From Paenibacillus tuaregi (lineage in GTDB: Bacteria; Bacillota; Bacilli; Paenibacillales; Paenibacillaceae): a DNA stretch of 64,000 nucleotides. The stretch covers positions 529 through 64,528 of the forward strand of contig NZ_LT575476.1 of the NCBI RefSeq assembly GCF_900086655.1, read 5' to 3'. The first letter of the stretch is position 1, and each line of letters begins with the position of its first letter. A model generated the notes under the pieces. The model did no database searches. It was not told where the DNA came from and worked only from the letters and a program-made list of their open reading frames with translations. A program made the translations under genes and the position numbers. Positions 18,990-27,456 of the stretch are shown in pieces.

Positions 18990-19106
18990 CAATGCCTGCG
19001 AGGTTAGCTTAAGGATTCGGTTGAAGGTCCCCTATGATCCCTCCGTTGCGAGATCAATTCACCCAAAGTGGTTCCCCCGTTTCCCGGTGCAGGGAATTCG
19101 GCTTAT
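18990..19106 (-). promoter_or_regulatory. c-di-AMP riboswitch (ydaO/yuaA type), copy 2
   Basis: The same ordered blocks as copy 1 on the minus strand: GCCGAATTCCC, GGGGGAACCAC, GGGTGAATTGATC, AGGGATCATAGGGGACC, ACCGAATCC, AGCTAACCTCGCAGGC. The loops between blocks differ from copy 1 while the blocks are kept, which supports both being functional. Confidence 0.9.
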
Positions 19107-19148
19107 TCATCTTGGCACCTATATGAAACGACTTAGTTAGCTCGTTCC

Positions 19149-19177
19149 ATAATAATGTATACGACATGTATGTCGAA
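19149..19177 (-). promoter_or_regulatory. Promoter of NlpC/P60 copy 2 with overlapping palindrome
   Basis: Minus strand: TTCGAC (19172-19177), 17-base spacer, TATTAT (19149-19154), about 45 bases before the riboswitch. A palindrome CGACAT-GT-ATGTCG (19162-19175) overlaps the -35 and spacer and could bind a repressor. Confidence 0.5.
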
Positions 19178-19295
19178 ACTCCTGCTGTGACCAAAAAATA
19201 ATTACAATGTTGTTACTGTCATAGTTCACATTGTAACAAGGTAGGTATCTTTTGGCAATGGCCGATTGCGAGATTTCCCGTAAATTGAAAGACAA

Positions 19296-19323
19296 AAGGC
19301 CTTCACCAAACGGTGAAGGCCTT
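19296..19323. terminator. Hairpin after the membrane protein gene
   Basis: AAGGCCTTCACC and GGTGAAGGCCTT form a perfect 12-bp stem around AAAC, with TTTTGTC following on the minus strand. It ends the peptidase/membrane protein unit. Confidence 0.75.
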
Positions 19324-19357
19324 GAGCAGCGCGGGATGGGACGAAGTTATGACATCT

Positions 19358-20173
19358 TTATTTCTTTTCATCCCACAGGTGATATTGCGAGGATATATGC
19401 CAAATACTGAGAAGACTGCGAATGAAAGGATAGGATTGCTGAAGAATTAGAGCCGCAAATCCGGTCCAGATCCAGGAAGCCGTGCTGAAGCTGCCAAACA
19501 GCAGAAGGGTGACCGCTCCCAGCAGGAGGGAGATGCCGACCGCTGGAAGAAAACGGCGCAGATAGATCAGAATTCCCGAGAAGATTCCGGCACCGAATAA
19601 GTACCCAAACTGAGCGAACAGCAGCAGCTGGTGAATCAAATAGCCATAAATCAGCCAGCCGAGAATATACATAGCAGCATAGAGAAGAGGAGAGCCTCCG
19701 CTCTGAATCCCTTTTACAAGCAGGTCAAGCAGCTTGGGGAACAGCCAGTATCCCGGTGCCATCACGAGAATAAGCTCGATGATATAAAAGAGGGTGACCG
19801 GCTTCCACAGCCGCCCGATTCCCTGAAAGAAGACCAGACCGGCTCCATCTTGCGTATCCGGACGGAGTCCGTACATTACGCCCGCTTGAATCAGCGGGGT
19901 TAGCACCAATCTCAACAGAAGCATGCCTGCCAGCAACCAGAGGTACTGGTGTACCTCCTGGCTGTATTTCAAATCAAGCTGCCCCTCGATAAAGAACAGC
20001 AGGCGGCTGAGCTCGCTCGGGGCAGGGTCCGGATAGCGCTGCAGCAGCGGAATGATGGCTGAGTTAATCAGGCGGTACAGAAAGACGCCCCACAGCAGCT
20101 GATACAGAAAGAGAATGATTACAACGGGAAACTGAGCTTTGGTACTTTGCCATCCACCGCGAATGTATCGCAT
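19358..20173 (-). CDS. Multi-pass membrane protein of unknown function
   Basis: 271 residues with about six hydrophobic helices, among them FPVVIILFLYQLLWGVFLY (near residues 15-33) and LLGAVTLLLFGSFSTASWIW (near 220). No motif I recognise. Its start is 11 bases after the end of the M1 peptidase gene on the same strand, so the two are very likely co-transcribed and may work together at the membrane. A transport or peptidase-partner role would be a guess. Confidence 0.8.
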   Translation of the reverse strand: MRYIRGGWQSTKAQFPVVIILFLYQLLWGVFLYRLINSAIIPLLQRYPDPAPSELSRLLFFIEGQLDLKYSQEVHQYLWLLAGMLLLRLVLTPLIQAGVMYGLRPDTQDGAGLVFFQGIGRLWKPVTLFYIIELILVMAPGYWLFPKLLDLLVKGIQSGGSPLLYAAMYILGWLIYGYLIHQLLLFAQFGYLFGAGIFSGILIYLRRFLPAVGISLLLGAVTLLLFGSFSTASWIWTGFAALILQQSYPFIRSLLSIWHISSQYHLWDEKK

Positions 20174-20184
20174 CTATTGTCACC

Positions 20185-22167
20185 TCACCATGAGAGCAAG
20201 CCAAGCAGTGATTCCACCACCTTGGTTATGCCCAGATTCCAACGGGTCCCCGTCTTCTCTTCCACTTCGGACTTGAGATAGTTGTTGATATGTTTGTTCT
20301 CGAGCACCAGGGTATAGCCGGGATCAACCATAGCCCAGGCTAACGGCTGCTTGTACTGCAGCTTATAGACGATCTGGCTTTCGTCGCCTTTCCAGGTTTT
20401 GCGAACGATGTGGCCATCCTTGAAGCTGAAGATGACAGGAACCTCAGGGTAGGTTCCGCCAAGTCTGCTGATTTTGACAACCGATTCATATAGAGGGCCG
20501 GATTGGTCTTTTGGCGTAATCGGGCTCACGGTAATGGAGTCTACAGCGAAATTAGCCATTTGGCCGCTGTAAACATATTGATTGAAATAGTCCTTCCAGG
20601 AGCGTCCTGTCACCTGTTCAACCGTCCGCTGGAAATCCACTGTGGCCGGGTGCTTGAAGCGGAATTTGGCGGCGTACTTGGCCATGATTTTGTTCATGAC
20701 GGGAGTCCCAACCTGGCGTTCAATGCCAAGCAGCACGAGCTTGCCGCGGGTATACACATTCTGGGCATAGACATCGGCGGAGCCGTACTTCCAAGCCTCC
20801 TTCGGCAGGGCTGCAGGCTGATTCACGAAGCTGGATTGAATCGGCAGGGTGGATGTAACCCCGTAGGCACTCTCCATGAGTTTGTCCTCCGCGTAAGAGG
20901 TGAAGCCTTCATCAAGCCAGGCTTCCTCGAACTCATTGCTTGCGATCATGCCATAGAAATATTGATGGCCGATCTCATGGACCACTGTCCTCTCCAGCTC
21001 ATATCCTGGAGATTCGGAAGACGCCCCGAATGCGGTGACCAGGGTCGGGTACTCCATTCCGCCAGCCCCGTTGCCGCTTGCCGGCGGGACGACGATAGAG
21101 AGCGTAGAATAGGGATATCGCCCGTACCACTTGCTGTAGGAGGACAATGCTGCCTTGGCTGCATAGAAATAGCGGTCCTTCAGGTTCTTGTGAGCGGGAT
21201 CGAGGTACAGCTTGATCCGGACACCGGGGACCTCCGGCGAGGAGAAGGGCTCCTCGGCATAGACGAAGTTCGGTGAGGCAGACCAGGCAAAGTCATGAAC
21301 ATCATCGGCATAGTACTGATAGATCTTGCGGTTTGCCTTGATGACGGGCGATTTGGTCGGAAATCCTGTAGCCGCTACGATATAAGAGCTTGGCACATTA
21401 ATGCGGACACTAAAAATTCCAAAGTCGGAGTAGAACTCCGAGCTTCCGTGATATTGATGAAGGTTCCAGCCTTCCGAAGCACGGCCTCTTGTGCCGGCAG
21501 GTTCATATACACTCAGCTTGGGGAACCACTGGCCTGCCATGACGAAGTCGCCAGCTGTTCCCATACGGGCGAAGATTTTAGGCAGCTGGACCTCGAAATT
21601 GATCCGCAGGGTCGTGCTCTCTCCGCCCTGAATTGGGCGGGGCAGGCGGATTTTGACAAGAGTGCGGTCCTTGAGGTTGCCGTCATCAGGCTGGACATAC
21701 TGAAGCCTGTGAAGCAGGGAAATGCCGTCCGTAGTCCGGACTTCAGTTAGCTTCATGGAGCCCCAGCCATCCTTCGGCATGGAGTCCCCCCGCAGTCTGC
21801 CCCCGGATTCCTTCATAAAGGTTGTATCGGCCGACTCAAACGCATTCGGATACAGATGGAAGTAAAGCTCACTGACCGGCTTCGTGCCTGGATGTGTCCA
21901 AGTCACACTCTCGCTGCCCGAGAGAGTACGGGTGGATTCGTTCAGGGTCACATCCATGTGGTATTCGGCTACGCGGTCGCTAAGCTGCTCGGTACGTGGA
22001 GTGCCGATACTCTCGGGTGCCGGGGGCTGGCCTGCCTGAAGCTTGCCCAATTCTGGTCCAAATGAAGGCTGCGTTGGAGCGGCTGTGAAGCTGAACCACA
22101 GTGCGCCGCCAACTATGATGAGGCTGAGCATGGAAATGAGAATAACTCTGAATCGTAGTGGGGTCAT
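20185..22167 (-). CDS. M1 family zinc metallopeptidase, membrane anchored
   Basis: 660 residues. An N-terminal membrane segment (about 7-28) places the catalytic part outside the cell. The zinc motif HEIGHQ with the downstream Glu ligand in NEFEEAWLDEGF marks the gluzincin M1 (aminopeptidase N-like) family, and GAGGMEYPT is the substrate-binding GxMEN-like loop. The product is shorter than classical aminopeptidase N. ATG 22167 is about 11 bases after GGGAGG. It is followed by a membrane protein gene, suggesting a two-gene operon. The substrate is unknown. Confidence 0.88.
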   Translation of the reverse strand: MTPLRFRVILISMLSLIIVGGALWFSFTAAPTQPSFGPELGKLQAGQPPAPESIGTPRTEQLSDRVAEYHMDVTLNESTRTLSGSESVTWTHPGTKPVSELYFHLYPNAFESADTTFMKESGGRLRGDSMPKDGWGSMKLTEVRTTDGISLLHRLQYVQPDDGNLKDRTLVKIRLPRPIQGGESTTLRINFEVQLPKIFARMGTAGDFVMAGQWFPKLSVYEPAGTRGRASEGWNLHQYHGSSEFYSDFGIFSVRINVPSSYIVAATGFPTKSPVIKANRKIYQYYADDVHDFAWSASPNFVYAEEPFSSPEVPGVRIKLYLDPAHKNLKDRYFYAAKAALSSYSKWYGRYPYSTLSIVVPPASGNGAGGMEYPTLVTAFGASSESPGYELERTVVHEIGHQYFYGMIASNEFEEAWLDEGFTSYAEDKLMESAYGVTSTLPIQSSFVNQPAALPKEAWKYGSADVYAQNVYTRGKLVLLGIERQVGTPVMNKIMAKYAAKFRFKHPATVDFQRTVEQVTGRSWKDYFNQYVYSGQMANFAVDSITVSPITPKDQSGPLYESVVKISRLGGTYPEVPVIFSFKDGHIVRKTWKGDESQIVYKLQYKQPLAWAMVDPGYTLVLENKHINNYLKSEVEEKTGTRWNLGITKVVESLLGLLSW

Positions 22168-22299
22168 AAACTTGGATACCTCCCGTTGACAAGCATCTAA
22201 GGCATGTATATGTTTGCATCCGGGAGATTATTAGTTAAAATTAAAATTATAAGATGAGTGACAGATCAGGGCCGCGTGGGCCCATATATGGAGGGAATT

Positions 22300-22815
22300 A
22301 TGGATAATCCAAATCAGGTAGGCAAGAAGCAGATTGCCTTGAATATTATCAGCAGCAGCGAGAAGAGCAATAAGCATAAGGGCTTCGGGGCCGGCTCGAT
22401 CGATCTGAACAGTGTATCGCCTGTTATTATTGATGGTGGTGAGGCGAAGATTGATATCGGAGCCATGCACGCGAAGAGCAAGGTGGAGCGGGGGATCAAG
22501 TTCTCCGCGAACAAGGAGGATGTACCGAATGGCCGCCAGGTATGGCTGGTATGGGTTGCGGTAGACCGTACGCCGGAAGGACAAGTGTACGGCGGTGCGA
22601 CAGCCTGCGAAATGTGGATTGACACAGAAGCCAAGCGTGGGTGGAAGATCCTGGCCGACCATGTGAACAAGCTGGACTATGCCATCAAGCGCCGGATCAT
22701 GCTGGATGAGCTGGGTCCAGACGACAAGCGCGCGCTTCGCACGCTGCTGACCACGCATAACGAGGAGTGGTGGAACCGTTCGTCGGACGAGCTGAAGACG
22801 GCGCTGGACGTTTAG
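22300..22815 (+). CDS. ywhD: YwhD family protein
   Basis: A 171-residue soluble protein that I recognise as YwhD from its length and the GHKGFGAGSIDLN-like block (here HKGFGAGSIDLNSVSPVI). The function is unknown. ATG 22300 follows GGAGGG (22290-22295) closely; the frame is open back to GTG 22258, but those extra residues have no ribosome binding site. It is divergent from the M1 peptidase. In Bacillus ywhD is next to pbpG and speE, and here pbpG lies about 6 kb downstream. Confidence 0.85.
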   Translation: MDNPNQVGKKQIALNIISSSEKSNKHKGFGAGSIDLNSVSPVIIDGGEAKIDIGAMHAKSKVERGIKFSANKEDVPNGRQVWLVWVAVDRTPEGQVYGGATACEMWIDTEAKRGWKILADHVNKLDYAIKRRIMLDELGPDDKRALRTLLTTHNEEWWNRSSDELKTALDV

Positions 22816-23154
22816 TATAAGGGACAAGGTTACCCTGATCGGGTGATTTAAACAGCGTACCATTGGTTATAGCAATATAGAACGTGAGAATCGCAACCAT
22901 ATAAAACGATCGCAACCATATAACACGTGAGATCGTAATCTTATAAAATGAAGAGGCCGTACTCCGGGATTTACCGGGGTAAGGCTTCTTTATGTTATGT
23001 ATGTAGGCCCGAAGTGAGCCAGAAGGAACAGTATCCAGTCGAATGAATTTGAACGAATCTGAACGTAATACAGCTGTTATTCCGGGAGGCAGCGTTACCC
23101 GGATTATATTTATTGGAGATGAAGGAAGCGCCAAGTCCGCTTTAACTTCCACCT
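22816..23154. other. Gene-free gap after ywhD with a terminator
   Basis: The only clear element is a hairpin at about 22949-22992 (GAAGAGGCC with GGCTTCTT, inner CCGG/CCGG), likely the ywhD terminator. The phrase CGCAACCATATAA occurs in two nearby variants around 22891-22925. I see no gene. Confidence 0.55.
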
Positions 23155-23532
23155 CTAAACGGATGAAGGGGAATCACCTTGGAACAGGAGAAGGCGGGAA
23201 GCCTTCGGCATCTTGGAGACGACCAGCTGATACGATTCCAGGAGCATGGAGGCGATGATCTCATCGGGGACTTGTCCGTTCAGGACAACGGTATTCCAAT
23301 GGCGTTTGTTCATATGGTAGCCGGGCAGTACGGCTCCAGGGTAGCTCTCCCGCTGAACCCAGGCTTCGTCAGGGTCAACTTTGAGGTTAATCGACTCCAC
23401 ACCCTCATGGGTGCGGAGCAGGGCGAACATTTTGCTGCCAACATACAATACCGGAAGCTCCGGGTCAAAAGGATAGCGCAGGCTTGTACCGGGATAACCA
23501 AGTCCGAGCTCAATCAGCTGCTGATGATTCAT
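23155..23532 (-). CDS. MmcQ/YjbR family protein
   Basis: 125 residues of the MmcQ/YjbR fold: an N-terminal GYPGTSLRYPFDPELPVLYVGSKMFALL, then LKVDPDEAW and the C-terminal KRHWNTVVLNG and ESYQLVVSKMPK, all typical. Proteins of this family have a double-wing, DNA-binding-like fold but no firm function. The start follows AAGGAG. It is a single gene convergent with ywhD. Confidence 0.9.
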   Translation of the reverse strand: MNHQQLIELGLGYPGTSLRYPFDPELPVLYVGSKMFALLRTHEGVESINLKVDPDEAWVQRESYPGAVLPGYHMNKRHWNTVVLNGQVPDEIIASMLLESYQLVVSKMPKASRLLLFQGDSPSSV

Positions 23533-23754
23533 AGGGATGACGCTCCTTTTCGAAATTAGAGGATTTGACTGAAGCCCAACCTTATTTCAGTGTACTATAG
23601 CAGCGTCACCATGCAAAGACGACGAGACTTTCCTTGGCTGTAGAGCCTGGTGGGTACTCGGTCAGTGAACAAGCATTTTTAGGACAGCATCCGCCCAAGG
23701 TGTCCGCTTATGCGGCGTACGTTCATCGGTTTTGGAACAGAGTGACGATAAAAA

Positions 23755-23797
23755 ATAAAGCGGCAGCCTGAACCTCGCAATGGGTTCAGGCTGCCGC
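23755..23797 (-). terminator. Terminator of the cad operon
   Basis: GCGGCAGCCTGAACC (23760-23774) pairs with GGTTCAGGCTGCCGC (to 23797). AAAAAATAAA on the plus strand gives a T run on the minus strand. Confidence 0.85.
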
Positions 23798-23799
23798 AT

Positions 23800-23862
23800 G
23801 CGTTGACAGCCGTCATGCAACGCCACACCGCGCGCTGGGAGCTTCGCGGTGTGAAAGCGGAG
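23800..23862. repeat. Structured repeat, copy A, downstream of cadA
   Basis: Two hairpins in a row: GCGTTG/CAACGC (23800-23805, 23818-23823) and CACCGCG/CGCGGTG enclosing CGCTGGGAGC. Bases 23803-23844 match 26774-26815 in the same orientation at 36 of 42 positions. Confidence 0.65.
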
Positions 23863-23865
23863 CAG

Positions 23866-26190
23866 CTAAACGTCCTTGTCTTTGCCAAGCAGGACGGTAA
23901 GTCCAAGCAGCGTGACAACGATGGTCGCGCCCATGTCGGACATGACCGCGATCCAGAGCGTCAGCAGGCCCGGAATGGTCAGCAGCAGGGCAATCAGCTT
24001 CAGCCCCAGGCTGATCGCGATGTTCCAGCGGATGATCCGGTTCGAGAGACGGGCAATCCGGATCGCGGCCGGAAGCTTGCCGAGGTGATCCTGCATCAGC
24101 ACGATGTCGGCGGTCTCCACGGCACTGTCGGTTCCCTTGCCCATGGCGATGCCAAGCTGGGCTGTGGCCAGGGCCGGGGCATCGTTGATGCCGTCGCCGA
24201 CCATGGCGATGCTTCCCTTGGCGGCAAGCTCCTTGATCTTGTCGACCTTCTGCTCTGGCAGCAGGCCGGCATACCAGTCGCTGACCCCGGTCATCTTCGC
24301 CACGGCTCGGGCCGTACCCTCGTGGTCACCCGTCAGCATCACGGTATGCTCAATTCCGGCTTGGTGCAGTCTGGTGATAACATCCCGGCTCTCCGGCCGG
24401 ATCTGGTCGGCCAGCCCGGCAATTCCAAGCACATGCTGAGCGTCTGCTGCCAGAACGATGGTCAACCCTGCTTCCTTCATCCGCTTCAGATCGGACTGCA
24501 CGAGCCGCTTGCTGTCTTCGGATAAGGAGACATGCTCTAACAGCTGCTCGTTTCCAACCCAGTAACGGACCCCGCCAATATCCCCTTGAATGCCTTGGCC
24601 AGGGATGGTCAGCAGGCCGCTAACCTGTTCAAATTCCACAGTCCCCGATTCTTCTGCCTTTCGGACCACAGCCTGAGCCAACGGGTGAAGGGAGGATTGC
24701 TCCATGGCTCCGGCAATGGCATAGAATTTCTCATGATCGTAGATAGCTTCTTCGATAACCGCCGGGCGCCCCTCGGTCAGAGTGCCCGTCTTATCGAAAG
24801 CGATCATGTTGATCTTGCCAAGCTGCTCCAGGTGAATGCCGCCTTTGACCAGCACGCCAATACGGGCACTGCGGGTCATTCCGCTGACCAGCGCAATTGG
24901 CGAGGAGAGAACCAGGGCACAAGGACAGCCGACAATCAGAATGGCGAGTCCTTCATATACCCACTTCATCCAAGGCGCACCGAGCAGAAGAGGCGGAATC
25001 AGAACCACGAGTGCGGCAATAATCATGATAGCCGGCGTATAATAACGCGCAAATTTATCAATAAACAGCTCGGTTGGTGTCTTGGTGTCCTGTGCTTCCT
25101 GAACGAGGTGCATAATCTTCGAAAGCGAGGAATCCTGGTAAGCCTTCTCGATCTTGACCTTGAGGAGTCCCTCGGTATTGACACTTCCGCCGAATACCGT
25201 GTCACCGGTACTCTTGGAGACGGGGATGGATTCACCGGTTATCGCAGCTTCATTCACAGCGCTGTCGCCTTCGGTAATCGTTCCGTCCGAAGGGATCTTC
25301 TCGCCGGCACGGACGATGACAATATCCCCTACGTTCAGACTTTCGATCGGGATGGTCTTGGTGCTGCCGTCGCCAAGGAGTATGACCGCCTGTTTAGGCG
25401 CGGCACTCAGAAGAGCTTCCATAGATTTGCGGGCACGGCTCATGCCGTAACCTTCGAGCAGCTCGTTCAGTCCGAATAGAATGGCTACCAGAGTGGCTTC
25501 CTTCCATTCCCCGATAATCACCGCACCTACCAATGCGACAGTCATCAGGGTATCCATGTTGAATTTCAATCTGAGAAGGTTCTTAAGTCCCCTCCAGAAT
25601 GTGGAGTATCCGCTCAGTATAATGGCTCCCGCGTATAAAACAATGAGTCCGGAGGAAGGAAGCACGTTACCAAGCACAAAGGTGGCAATGTACAGAATGG
25701 CTGCGCTGCTGAGCAGCCATTTGATAAGCTGGCCGCCATGCCCTCCATGACTATGGTCGTGGCCGTGATCATGTCCATGACTGTCTGTATGGGTGTGGTC
25801 ATGGCCATCATGACTGTGGCTGCCTGCATGATCGTGGCCGTGGGCATGGCTGTGACCTTGCTTAGGATGCTCAAGTCCAGCTTGCCCAGGGCTTTGCGGC
25901 CCTTCAGCCCGGCCAGAGGCCATCTGCTCGGACAGGCCTCCTGTGCCGATGGTTGATAAGCCTGGCGCGCGGGTGTGGACAATCGAGGCGCCATCGCTTT
26001 TTAAAATTTTGGCAACACGAGTCAGGTCAATGCTGGGATTTACTATCAGTCTGCTGCTGTTGTAATGCAGTGCGGCGTCCTCGCCGTGCTCCAGCTTGCG
26101 GATCTCGTCCTGAAGCTCGCGGGCACAATTCGCACAGGACAGGCCTTGTACGGTAAATTCGGCTTTGGCTTTAGCAGAAGAATTATTCAT
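23866..26190 (-). CDS. cadA: Heavy metal P1B-type ATPase (Cd/Zn/Co exporter)
   Basis: 774 residues. Order: an N-terminal metal-binding domain with CANC, a His/Asp-rich linker (about 115-160), membrane helices, the actuator TGES, the membrane metal site CPC in VGCPCALV, phosphorylation site DKTGT, and the hinge GDGINDAPAL. The CPC motif and CadC partner point to Cd/Zn/Pb export. ATG 26190 overlaps the end of cadC by eight bases (ACCATGAATAA), so translation is probably coupled. Regulation is by CadC at the operators upstream. Confidence 0.93.
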   Translation of the reverse strand: MNNSSAKAKAEFTVQGLSCANCARELQDEIRKLEHGEDAALHYNSSRLIVNPSIDLTRVAKILKSDGASIVHTRAPGLSTIGTGGLSEQMASGRAEGPQSPGQAGLEHPKQGHSHAHGHDHAGSHSHDGHDHTHTDSHGHDHGHDHSHGGHGGQLIKWLLSSAAILYIATFVLGNVLPSSGLIVLYAGAIILSGYSTFWRGLKNLLRLKFNMDTLMTVALVGAVIIGEWKEATLVAILFGLNELLEGYGMSRARKSMEALLSAAPKQAVILLGDGSTKTIPIESLNVGDIVIVRAGEKIPSDGTITEGDSAVNEAAITGESIPVSKSTGDTVFGGSVNTEGLLKVKIEKAYQDSSLSKIMHLVQEAQDTKTPTELFIDKFARYYTPAIMIIAALVVLIPPLLLGAPWMKWVYEGLAILIVGCPCALVLSSPIALVSGMTRSARIGVLVKGGIHLEQLGKINMIAFDKTGTLTEGRPAVIEEAIYDHEKFYAIAGAMEQSSLHPLAQAVVRKAEESGTVEFEQVSGLLTIPGQGIQGDIGGVRYWVGNEQLLEHVSLSEDSKRLVQSDLKRMKEAGLTIVLAADAQHVLGIAGLADQIRPESRDVITRLHQAGIEHTVMLTGDHEGTARAVAKMTGVSDWYAGLLPEQKVDKIKELAAKGSIAMVGDGINDAPALATAQLGIAMGKGTDSAVETADIVLMQDHLGKLPAAIRIARLSNRIIRWNIAISLGLKLIALLLTIPGLLTLWIAVMSDMGATIVVTLLGLTVLLGKDKDV

Positions 26191-26569
26191 GGTCACTCTT
26201 CTCCCTCTGGTGTTCGAGTGTCATTGTGATCAGAGTCTGGATGTGATGGTCTTTCAAGGAATAGTAAACATTCTTGCCTTCCTTGCGGGACTTGGTAATA
26301 TGGGCAGCCTTCAACTGGCGCAAATGATGGGAGGCTGTGGCAACCGAGCAGTCAAGCAGGGCTGCGATATCGCACACACAGAGCTCCTTGCCCTGATCCA
26401 GCAGAAAAGCAATCTTTACCCGGTTCGGGTCTGACAGGGACTTGAAGATTTGGGCCATGCCCACAATCTCTTCCTCCTGCAGCAGCCTCCGCAGCTTTGA
26501 GGTGATTTCTTCATGTTCACACGTAACTTCACATACTTCCAAGCGATTGTCATCGGTCTGAGTTTTCAT
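26183..26569 (-). CDS. cadC: ArsR/SmtB family metal-sensing repressor CadC
   Basis: 128-residue winged-helix repressor. ELCVCDIAALL carries the two alpha-3 Cys and ASHHLRQL is the recognition helix. The N-terminal Cys pair in VCEVTCEHEE matches the extra ligands of Staphylococcus CadC, making a four-Cys soft-metal site. Cd, Pb or Zn binding should release it from DNA. It is the first gene of the cadC-cadA operon, preceded by a promoter flanked by two operators. The start is set by AAAGGAAG. Confidence 0.93.
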   Translation of the reverse strand: MKTQTDDNRLEVCEVTCEHEEITSKLRRLLQEEEIVGMAQIFKSLSDPNRVKIAFLLDQGKELCVCDIAALLDCSVATASHHLRQLKAAHITKSRKEGKNVYYSLKDHHIQTLITMTLEHQREKSDHE

Positions 26570-26592
26570 GAAATTCGCTTCCTTTCAGAATC

Positions 26593-26612
26593 ATTCAAAA
26601 GTTCGTTTGATT
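26593..26612 (-). promoter_or_regulatory. CadC operator 2 (start-site side)
   Basis: ATTCAAA-N6-TTTGATT, the inverted-repeat layout of SmtB/CadC operators, between the -10 box and the cadC start codon. Confidence 0.65.
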
Positions 26613-26622
26613 GTTTGAGATC

Positions 26623-26651
26623 AGTATACCTCACTCTACACATATATTCAA
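26623..26651 (-). promoter_or_regulatory. cadCA promoter
   Basis: Minus strand: TTGAAT (26646-26651), 17-base spacer, TATACT (26623-26628). The -35 lies inside operator 1. Confidence 0.7.
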
Positions 26652-26665
26652 ACCATTATTTGAAT
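26646..26665 (-). promoter_or_regulatory. CadC operator 1 (covers the -35)
   Basis: ATTCAAA-CCATTA-TTTGAAT, a perfect 7-6-7 inverted repeat. It overlaps the -35 hexamer, so bound repressor would block RNA polymerase. Confidence 0.75.
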
Positions 26666-26762
26666 GTTATAAACATTTTTATGGATTATTTTGGACAAAT
26701 GGTGAATTTGGCAGGCAGAAGAGCCTGCTGGGGGTGACTGCTGATTAGGCTTGGGCCGTGGA

Positions 26763-26828
26763 ATGTGGCGTGATTGGCAGCCGTAATGCAGCGCCACATC
26801 GCACGCTGGGAGCCTCAAGCGGTGCGGA
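26763..26828. repeat. Structured repeat, copy B, upstream of cadC
   Basis: ATGTGGCG (26763-26770) and CGCCACAT (26792-26799) pair perfectly. The next part can form CATCGC/GCGGTG around CGCTGGGAGC. It is a direct repeat of copy A about 2.97 kb away, so the two copies bracket the cad operon. Confidence 0.65.
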
Positions 26829-26972
26829 ACAAAACGAGGGTCAGCAGAAGGGACTGAGAGGTTCTGGTACGGAGGTTCTGGCACGATTGTTTTTTGAACT
26901 CTGGGCAGGAGCCCAAAACTTTTATAGGCATCTGCATAGAATGAGGTATCAAAACATTAGGAGGTACGTTCG

Positions 26973-27236
26973 TTGAATAGTTATCAGTTCCCGGTTGGAA
27001 TGCCCTACGCACCTTATGGACACCACAAGCCCTGTCCTGTTGTAGTTAGCCCTGTTGACTCCTGCGTGGTTGAAGCCTTAATGTCCCTGATGGGAAAAAT
27101 AGTTATTTTAGAAACGACCCGTGGCAGGCTCGATGGTTGCGTCCTTGATGTCAAACAAGATCATGTGGTGCTTGAAGAAAGACATAAGAAATTCTTTGTT
27201 CGTATTGCCGAAATTGTATGGATAATGCCGGATTAA
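26973..27236 (+). CDS. DUF2642 (YuzF-like) protein
   Basis: 87 residues. A Pro/His/Tyr-rich start (PYAPYGHHKPCPVV) precedes a compact beta-rich domain, MGKIVILETTRGRLDGCVLDVKQDHVVLEE, which is the DUF2642 pattern and looks like an Sm-type strand arrangement. Related small proteins are common in spore formers, some linked to the spore coat; a role here is not shown. TTG 26973 follows AGGAGG at eight bases. It is a single-gene unit with its own terminator. Confidence 0.82.
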   Translation: MNSYQFPVGMPYAPYGHHKPCPVVVSPVDSCVVEALMSLMGKIVILETTRGRLDGCVLDVKQDHVVLEERHKKFFVRIAEIVWIMPD

Positions 27237-27246
27237 TTAATGAATC

Positions 27247-27274
27247 AGGGGGCTGTGTAAGCAGCCCTCTTTTG
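27247..27274 (+). terminator. Terminator of the DUF2642 gene
   Basis: AGGGGGCTG and CAGCCCTCT pair around TGTAAG, followed by TTTT. Confidence 0.8.
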
Positions 27275-27456
27275 GCTATGTTAAGTGTCCTAAGATCACA
27301 AATCTGGCTCCCCTCAAAAGCCAATCTCTGATGGGCCAGGTGGCAATTTCGCTGTACCAAAGCATTTTTCAATGTGGGACCAGGTCTTGAAATCCCGAAT
27401 CAGTGATCCCGGCGGAATCTTAAAAATGCAGGTCAGGCGTTAGGGCTAACGCTTGC

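Noticed and set aside
22231..22863. Minus-strand open frame of 210 codons
   Set aside because: It is antisense to ywhD, has no ribosome binding site and its product has no family-like pattern.
24586..25479. Plus-strand open frame of 297 codons
   Set aside because: It lies entirely antisense to cadA, in a GC-rich gene where long shadow frames are expected.
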